Shown here piece by piece: positions 57,201 to 64,000 of a stretch of DNA of 64,000 nt. Every line of letters begins with the position of its first letter. Positions within the stretch are counted from its first letter, which is position 1. Under the pieces are notes generated by a model. It saw nothing but the letters and a program-made list of their open reading frames with translations, made no database searches and was not told the DNA's origin. Source of the DNA: Branchiostoma belcheri. Lineage: Eukaryota > Chordata > Leptocardii > Amphioxiformes > Branchiostomatidae. The position numbers were made by a program, and so were the translations under genes. The DNA lies in contig NW_017803157.1 in NCBI RefSeq assembly GCF_001625305.1, forward strand, positions 1,729,376 to 1,793,375, written 5' to 3'.

Positions 57201-60200
57201 GTGAGAGCTTGTGTACATTGACTTTGGCTCTACATGTTAGGGAAATCCTGTGCTGAGTGGGCAGGGCTCACCCAATTTGTGCACCCAACCTAAAAAATTG
57301 GGCGAAAAAATTTGTTAGATGTGCCAAATAAAATCCAGGAGATTTTGAGCCAGGCACTTAGATGTCAAGAATATGCTGTACACTAGAAGTACACATTTAA
57401 TATCTTTACGTACATACACCTACTGTACATGTATGAAAATATTCCGGTGTACCGGTACACCCATGGAAAAGAAACTGGGTGCACAGGTCCAATATTGGGT
57501 GCACCAAGGTGCACATGAACACCGTATTTTGAGCCAAGAAGGTGGGAAACAGGTTGACATTTGGTTCACAGCCAGGAAGATTGGATGTGGGGCTACGAGA
57601 GTCTGGGGGGTTCCTGGATCGTGGAGGTCGTGTTTTACAGGAAAAAGAAATACAGGATCTCCGGAAAATTTATGCACACATGTACAAGCCATGTGGAACA
57701 ATTTTGATGTCAACGTATATATGATGATTATGTATTACAACAGTTTCAGCTCAACCACGTTTAGTAGGCGGTGAGTGCAGAAAACCTAATTATCAACACA
57801 GAAATCTGACTGGTGCAGCACAACAGTTAATATTTTCCCATTAACCATTAGCTCTATAATTGCAATTATAGCAGGCACCCATGTCAATTTGAACAATAAA
57901 GGGCTCAAGAAGTACAAGCAAATAGGCAACACATTTTATTTACATGTGCATACATGCACATTATCAGTCAGTTTACCTACCTACAAAATATTTCTTCAGC
58001 TGCTCTTGACTATAATTCTGGAAAGAAAGACAGAAATATATCTTACTTATAGATTCATTCACCACAGTGAATACATTGGAGACAATTATTTAAACCAAGT
58101 GTAGTTCAAATACTAGTAGCCTGTATCTATTGAAAAGAGAGAAGAGACCTTGTAGATATTGTAATTATTTCTCCTACCCTTATACCGTTACCTAACCTAG
58201 TGCCTTTGGTCAATATAGGGCATGAATATGCAATAGAGTTGATGGTCATTGTTCATCACCACAAACAAAAAGAACTTCAGAAAGAAGCTGAACTCCTCTG
58301 CAGTACTTACTGGATCTGACAGGCTGTGCTGTTTACCCTCTATGGACTGATCCTCCAGGACTTGCCAGGAGGACTTTCTACCCCTGTCCTGCAAGACAAA
58401 AGGCAACAACAACTCTGTGAAAATTCCATCAGGCTGGTAAGTCACTGAGTAAAGTGACTATTTTTTACACAACCAAGAGGTTTATTTAGCTGACATTTTG
58501 AGGGGCTACTGACAATAAGGACTGCTTTTAAAATTAATGTCTTGAAAACTCACTGCCTGCGACAGGCAAAATTCTGAAGCAACGTTGACCAAAAATCCAA
58601 CAAAAACTGCAAAAAAATGTGTACTGTTTGTACCTGGATCTGTATCCCGGCCCAAACCAGCTCAGTGCGTATCTCATCACAAGCCTTCATCAGAGGTTCT
58701 CTCTCTTTCCTCTGCAGTTTGACCTGCCCTGCCTCCCCCTCTCCTGGTGCTGGTGCAGCCGTGGCAGCAGTGCTCTACATGGCAATTGTGTGTAAAAAAA
58801 TATGACCACAGAGAAAAAACACTATGTTTGTCATATAGTTATCTCAACCTCCCCCTTCCCTGTTGTATAATGTAGATGTATTACCCTTAATTCTCAATCT
58901 TACCGCACATAAAAATTAATGCATACCTTCATCTAAATCTATAATGGAATTTGGTCACTTCATCCCACTCTAACATAGCCTGATTAGATAATTATTGTTT
59001 TACGGTTGCCGGCCGCCCAACATCCAGCCGCCCCCAGGCCTAGGGAGGAGCCACTAAAGCTGTGGACGGCAGAGTTTGTGTTACACAGACTAACTTTGAG
59101 ACATTGTGATGTTCAGACTAAACAAGAGAAAGACAGTGAGTCTGTGATGACCTGTGGTTGTCCATATTTTGGCTGTGCGTCCGGCCCCTTCAGCAGTGCG
59201 TAGTGTCGGACTGTACTGCGGAACTTCACCAGAGAGTCCAGCACATCTGTCATCTGAACATTACTGTGCTCCATCCGCATTTTCTGCACAGATCAGAGAA
59301 AATGTACAGTTCTTAGTGACAAATGTGCACTTTCGTGACACCAAATCTGTCTGTGTCCTCATCAGTGTTGGACAACAGTATCAACGATACATGCAGGGTG
59401 TCACTCCCGTACGTACAGTGAGGAAAGTCGTGTCAAGTGCCTTTCCCAAGGGCACAACATTCTGCACGCCAGGGGATCGAACCTCTTTCTTGGTTCTGAG
59501 CCAAATGCTCTGACCATTATGCCAAATGATACCACATGATTTCAAATGCTTCCAGTATGAAATGATGAAAAAAAATGTGCTTAAGAAATGGCAGTAAATG
59601 CCAATATAAGACTGGTTTCCTCTCCCAGTTTATTTCTGTTTTGCCTTCCTGAAATTCCATTGGATGCCTTTTAACTAAAAAATTTAAAGCAGCACAATTG
59701 CCGCAACTACTACTAGTAGTATAAAATTTAAATGTACTGTCTTGTATACTAGTAGTATATGTCACAGTGCCCCCTACCTTTCTAGCTGGGTACTCCACCC
59801 CCAACAGTTGCAGTACTCGGTCCACATAAGCCTGAATGGCAGCAATCACACCCGGGCTCCTCACAGGGTTGTCAACCTGGGAATCCAGAAATACACAACT
59901 TATGCTTATGTATAAATGTAATATGGTAATAAACATATTTTAGTGGTATTAGCAGAGTATCCAGTATTTGAATATACTGCTGTGGGGATCTCTTTAACAG
60001 AGAGAAGAATGACAAGAGAAAGAAAGAGAAATAGAGGAGTAGGAAGGTGCAAAGGGAAATGAGAAAGAATTTTAATCATATGTGAGACAAAAGGAAGGCT
60101 TCACTTCATTCCCCCTGTGATTAGAAACAGAGTGATTACACTTAGTCTTGTTGCATATGAATTCTGAGGTCACATTAAACCGGGGCTCCACTGGTCTGTT

Positions 60201-63200
60201 TCTATTAACAAAAAACCAACAATTCACTAGAGAAGTCATATTTGCAGACCAAATGTATAATGTTTACCTTCGGACATGGTTTGCTCTGTTAATTCTTACT
60301 CAAAAACATCCACATACATGTACTAATAGTATATGGTGACAGGAGCGGAGCAGACCATGAAATTGCAACATTATGTAACCCAACACCAGTCACCATGGTG
60401 ACAGGCGTCAACAAATCATGATATTGCTCAGGTCAGAGGTCACTGTTTGGAGAAGAAGAGGGAGAAACTGAGCAAAAACAATATGTTTTCCTTTGGTAAA
60501 CATAATAAGACTGCCCAGCCAGGCCCCGGTTTATAAATGTGACCTCAGCATATAAACATGTACATAAATATCATTCTATATAATTACCTGGCCTCCTTTG
60601 CACAGTTGCTTGTTGGTGGCATGGACCAGCTGTAAGATGGCCTCCAGAGCAGCCCTGGTGTCAAAGTCATCTGAAATGGCTCTCCTAAACTTGTCTTTGG
60701 TTTCACCTAACCTGTTTACAGACAAAGTAAGTAGCTGTTAGTACAAATATCATGCTAAATTCAAACAGTTATCTGTGACATACATAAAGGCACCCTATCA
60801 AGGAGGTGAAATATGACAACATGGAAAAGTCAGTATTCACAAAATTGACAGTGATGCAAAATTATGACAAAATTCATGACAATGTTACACACAGAGATAT
60901 CAATGTCTAAAGGCTTCACCAAGAGATCTCCAGCCAGGACAACAACCTAGCCAGTGTGTTACACCAAAGGGTGGTTATACTGGCTATACAGATACAGAAC
61001 AGCACTTTGGCAGAACGTACTGCGCCTGCGCAAAACTAGTTTTAACCTTATGTGGGAATACAACCTTGTATGAGACATTCTGCTGAAGTGCTATGCATAT
61101 TGTATTATAGGTTTCATGCAGATGCAGTATACGTTCTGCCAATGTGCTTCTGAAGACTACACTAAGAAATGTCCAGCCAGGACGACAACTTACTTCTCCA
61201 TGAGCAGTGCCTCGTCCAAGGCCTGACACTCCAGCTGGCCCCTGATGTAGGCGTCTGCGTTGTTGAGGAAAGACGTCAGAGTGCGCTGTACGGACACTGC
61301 TTCATTCATCATGGTGTCACAGTACTCCACAACTATTAATGACAATAGTTCATGTCAGGTACAAGTCTTTAGCGTGGTTACCAAACCTACTATAGCTCCC
61401 AAGTCCTACAACCTCTCCGCAAAGAGGATGTAGGACTCGGGAGCTATAATAGGATTGGTAACCACGCTAATAAGTCTTATCATGGTCGTGAGCATTACAC
61501 TTAATATGTATATCAGGGTACAGTATAGTAGTACTAGAGATCTGGCACAATCGCTGATTTTATTCTGCCAGATTTTACCAGTAAAAATCCCAATCGCAGT
61601 CTCTGTTGACACAAGACAATAATCAGGATGCTAGGAATGTGTTAGGGTTCTCTCCCATCTATAAATTCTGAGTTTCAAGTCAATCCATTGATATTAAGTG
61701 ACATGAGTCTGTGCCTGTTGGTTGGCCAGCATCCCACACTTCCAAATTGTTTGTAGCATTTAAAAGCGTGGAGTAAGGCTGTTATGAAGATGGTTTGGGA
61801 CGTTTTATAGCTGTTAACTGGTAACTGTATTTAAAACAAATGAGCAAATTCTTACCATTTCTATACTTAGTCATCATACAGAATATTCTGAACTGGTTGG
61901 CTGTGTACTTCTCCAGAAACTCCTACAGGTAGAGAGATGAGAATATCATCATTTTTCATACAATACAACGTACATGTTCATTGCTCAACTACGTGCTCAC
62001 TTGAATTTCGAAAAAGACTGCTGTAGCACAGGAAAAAATTGTTGTGTCCATTGTTTTCAAACAAAATTTTAGCACTGCACTATATAGATAATATCTATTA
62101 ACTTATTGTTTACTTTACACAGCTTCAAGTCAAGTGAACTCACCCTGATAGTGATGGTATTTTTGAGAGATTTTGACATCTTGTCTTTGTCCATGGTCTT
62201 GTGCAAGTGTCCTGTATACAAAGAATAAAATTGTTAGTGTCAACTACAAATGTAGTACTTTCCCTTTATAAAAAATGTTTTGCAATAATTACAGCCATTT
62301 ATAGCAATGATCACATGTAACATTCCCAGACAACTATGGTGGAATATCTATAACAAGCTGTTTCGGTAAATTACTTTCTTCAATATTAAAAACTGTCATG
62401 CAGAAAACAACATGACACGGCTCTGTGTATTAAATAACTTAGTTATGAAATATGTTCAGCTGCAGCTGGTTTCTTAAGCTTGCGTTTCGTAGATTTTAGT
62501 AAGGCATTTGGTTCCTATAGATGCACCATCAGACTTGCTTGTCCTTCAGCCTGAGAACAGTAGACTGCAGTTCTGTACAAACCTGCATGGAGGAAGTAGT
62601 TTGCCCACTGAGGGACACAGTGGTGGGCCTCACACTGGGCAATCTCATTCTCATGATGGGGGAAGATCAGGTCTATCCCTCCCGTGTGGATGTCCAACTG
62701 CTCCCCAAATATGGCACTAAAGCAACACAGCAAAATACATGTAACGCGACTGGAAACTTGTGGGGTTGTGTGGCATAACAGCTTGGAACCAAGAGGTCCC
62801 AGGTTCGAGTCCTGACATGCCACTGATCTTCTGCCCTTGGCAGTTTTAAATTGAACATTATGCAGCATGCCGAAAAGCTATATAGAAGCTTTTCTGATGA
62901 TAATGCAACCATATGTATGATGTCTGTGTTGGACTTGTGCAAATGGACACAACTGAGGCTATGACTAGATAATAACAGCACGTCGGCAAAACGTACCGCG
63001 CCTGTGTGAAATTCAATTTTTCATTGTTTTCGTTGGATAATCGGTCAACGTTGGATCAAAATTTTTCCAGTTGCAGAGGATATCTTATCTGACATAACAT
63101 TTGGAAACTACAAACGAGATATTAACCTTATATACGCAAATATACCTTATATGAGATGTTCTACCAAAGTGTTATGCACAATACATGTACATTACGGGTT

Positions 63201-63933
63201 TTACGCAGGTGAAGTATGTTCTGCTGACGTGCCGACAATAACCACTGTTGTACCCTGTCTATTCCCCCTACCTTGCCATAGTGGAACACTCTATGTGCCA
63301 GCCTGGCCGGCCCCTTCCTTTCCCCCATGGAGAGGTCCACCACGGCTCCCCCGGCTTCGCAGACTTCCACAGGGCAAAGTCTCGGAATCCTCGCTTCTCC
63401 TTGTCAACTACAGGAGAGAACAGGAAGGGACATTTCATGGAGTAGCAATATAGTACGTGTACTCAGGTTTCCATATAAAGTGGCTTCCCAGGTTACATTT
63501 CATAATACAGAAGAAGGCAGTTGGACACACAGATTTCATAACTTTTGTATAATATACATGATACTCGAGAGTGAACTGTTTGTGACAGGATTCATACCAG
63601 TGTTGCTTCGCTGGTACCAAATCGCCCATTGACAAGTAACATGTATTGTAAGTTAACACTATACTTGGTGATAATTTAAAAAGAAAACCTACATAATGTA
63701 AGGGTAAATTGGCATTAATCTAATAACACTTCTTAAATCTTAATGGTATACTTCAAACTATGCACATGTACATGTACATGTACATGTAAAAGGTTTCTGA
63801 GTACAAACCTTACTCCAATAGGACAAAACAAAAAACCTCTCACCTTCCCTAAACTGTGCCAGGTCCGCATCACTCTGGTACACCAGTTTGCCGTATCTGT
63901 CTCCATACTTCTTCACATCAAAGTACACACTCC
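54241..63933 (-). CDS. CARS2: mitochondrial cysteinyl-tRNA synthetase, 5' part outside window
   Basis: Minus-strand exons in the window: 63933-63844, 63407-63272, 62716-62583, 62211-62144, 61922-61856, 61332-61194, 60711-60588, 59876-59778, 59283-59152, 58774-58634, 58388-58311, then less surely 58017-57977, 56635-56578, 54324-54241. All are in frame. The enzyme charges tRNA-Cys with cysteine. Class I marks seen are the zinc-site Cys in RPGWHIECS, the zinc-site His/Glu in [12 protein letters not shown], and [12 protein letters not shown]. The HIGH-like motif lies upstream, beyond the window. [17 protein letters not shown] and [15 protein letters not shown] fit the mitochondrial paralogue better than cytosolic CARS1. 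The anticodon-side helices end near [14 protein letters not shown], as in CARS2. The last three exons give a non-conserved tail ending [10 protein letters not shown] and are inferred from phase and splice signals only. Confidence 0.88.
54748..55902. repeat. GGCCACACC-end TIR element, subfamily B, interrupted copy
   Basis: Ends TTAGGCCACACCAATTTAAT and ATTAAATTGGTGTGGCCTTA. The outer 367 bp matches 52803-53173 closely, but the copy is split by an insertion at 55041. It lies in the predicted last CARS2 intron. Confidence 0.88.
55041..55819. mobile_element. 0.78-kb element nested in a TIR transposon
   Basis: Starts ACCCTCCATGAAAATGGGGG and ends near TTTCATGGAGGGATGATGTC plus 15 bp. GTTTTTATT lies on both sides (55032-55040 and 55820-55828), and the uninterrupted copy at 52803 has it once, so the insertion and its 9-bp (or 8-bp) target duplication are directly visible. 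No transposase or long open frame is inside. Confidence 0.88.
56100..56370 (+). repeat. possible LINE 3' end
   Basis: Ends GTACCATGTGCAATTGTCGT followed by GCAATAAAGTTCTTCC. Similar GTACCATG...TGCAATAAAGTTATT text ends at about 5316, and an inverted AATAAAGTTCTTCTCG occurs near 45139. This looks like the 3' terminus of a non-LTR element. No coding part is attached. Confidence 0.35.
59403..59525 (-). repeat. tRNA-derived SINE fragment in a CARS2 intron
   Basis: On the minus strand: GGCATAATGGTCAGAGCATT, B-box-like GAGGTTCGATCCCC, then TTGTGCCCTTGGGAAAGGCA and CTTGACACGACTTTCC, matching the body of 33801-34035. Confidence 0.7.
60255..60510 (+). repeat. interspersed 0.25-kb repeat, copy 3
   Basis: ATGTTTACCTTCGGACATGG, TTGCTCTGTTAATTCTTACT, ACATTATGTAACCCAACACC and TGTTTTCCTTTGGTAAACAT. 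The outer ends are weakly inverted. Intronic in CARS2. Related to 19040-19290 and inverted 5600-5860. Confidence 0.65.
61001..61150. repeat. inverted-repeat element, GGCAGAACGTACTGCGCCTG ends, copy 1
   Basis: AGCACTTTGGCAGAACGTAC at the left and TATACGTTCTGCCAATGTGCTT at the right. Abuts a CARS2 exon donor at 61193. Matches 62976-63238 in both arms. Confidence 0.7.
61370..61469. repeat. TAGCCT-like hairpin MITE (GGTTACCAAACC family), copy 3
   Basis: TAGCGTGGTTACCAAACCTA at the left and TTGGTAACCACGCTA at the right: both ends carry the compensating G/C change. Flanks ACAAGTCTT and ATAAGTCTT form a 9-bp target duplication with one mismatch. Intronic in CARS2. Confidence 0.82.
62758..62850 (+). 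repeat. tRNA-derived SINE, truncated copy
   Basis: TGGGGTTGTGTGGCATAACA, GGAACCAAGAGGTCCCAGG and TTCGAGTCCTGACATGCCAC match 33801-33875, with an internal deletion in the D-arm. It stops soon after TTCTGCCCTTGG. Intronic in CARS2. Confidence 0.7.
62976..63238. repeat. inverted-repeat element, GGCAGAACGTACTGCGCCTG-type ends, copy 2
   Basis: AGCACGTCGGCAAAACGTAC at the left; GTATGTTCTGCTGACGTGCC at the right. Longer interior than 61001-61150. Intronic in CARS2. Confidence 0.68.
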
Positions 63934-64000
63934 CTGGGATTGGGTGGATCATACAATGTCTCATTCTCTTACCGTAGACACCAACTATTTGCATCACTGC

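Noticed and set aside
57373-57774. Two overlapping plus-strand frames near 57.4-57.8 kb
   Set aside because: Both frames are open over the same stretch with repeated GGTGCAC text; no splice partners and no recognised domain. Left within a CARS2 intron.
58197-58445. CARS2 exon 58388-58311 read through its donor to a stop at 58197
   Set aside because: A strong GTAAGT donor interrupts it and the extension ([10 protein letters not shown]) is unlike a CysRS end; kept only as a possible alternative transcript.
54241-63933. Assignment to cytosolic CARS1
   Set aside because: The [27 protein letters not shown] and GHLHK segments and the short C-terminal region fit the mitochondrial paralogue CARS2 better, and no Lys-rich CARS1 tail was found.

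Overview
This window is eukaryotic genomic DNA. It carries intron-rich genes with GT-AG introns, AATAAA polyadenylation signals and many short inverted-repeat elements. The gene content fits a deuterostome invertebrate: a DOK-type PH/PTB adaptor, a large Ig/FN3 receptor, an IQANK1 homologue and mitochondrial cysteinyl-tRNA synthetase. With the very high load of small hairpin transposons and tRNA-derived SINEs, this suggests an amphioxus-like (Branchiostoma) genome. The organism is an inference; no species-diagnostic sequence was identified.

Layout. (1) 1133-11271, minus: an 11-exon DOK-like adaptor of 819 aa with PH, IRS-type PTB and a long acidic tail. (2) 12918-22822, minus: a 14-exon type I membrane protein of 1411 aa with signal peptide, eight Ig domains, three FN3 domains, one TM helix and a cytoplasmic tail. 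(3) 22823-25656: a 2.8-kb intergenic space between divergent genes, holding a 1-kb transposon with perfect 161-bp terminal repeats and an eight-unit tandem array of nuclear-receptor DR1 and forkhead-like motifs. (4) 25657-35063, plus: a 15-exon IQANK1 homologue of 590 aa with IQ motif, ankyrin repeats, coiled coil and a C-terminal region resembling a dynein-type AAA segment. (5) 35064-42592: repeats only, including a LINE reverse-transcriptase remnant. (6) 42613-43038, plus: a compact, GC-rich orphan gene of 141 aa. (7) 43039-54132: no intact gene; several transposon copies, a microsatellite and a GPCR-like remnant. (8) 54241-63933, minus: mitochondrial cysteinyl-tRNA synthetase (CARS2), with its 5' part beyond the window.

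All exon chains were assembled by hand. Each complete chain keeps one open frame and sums to a multiple of three, which supports the models strongly but does not replace transcripts. The genes do not form an operon or an obvious common pathway. DOK-type adaptors and Ig/FN3 receptors both act in phosphotyrosine and adhesion signalling, but their adjacency here need not be functional.

The most unusual content is in the repeats. Several unrelated hairpin families share TAGCCT...AGGCTA ends and mostly 8-9 bp target duplications. A second set shares TCTCCAAGCAGA ends. A third (GGCCACACC ends) clusters at 49-56 kb and includes a clean nested insertion.
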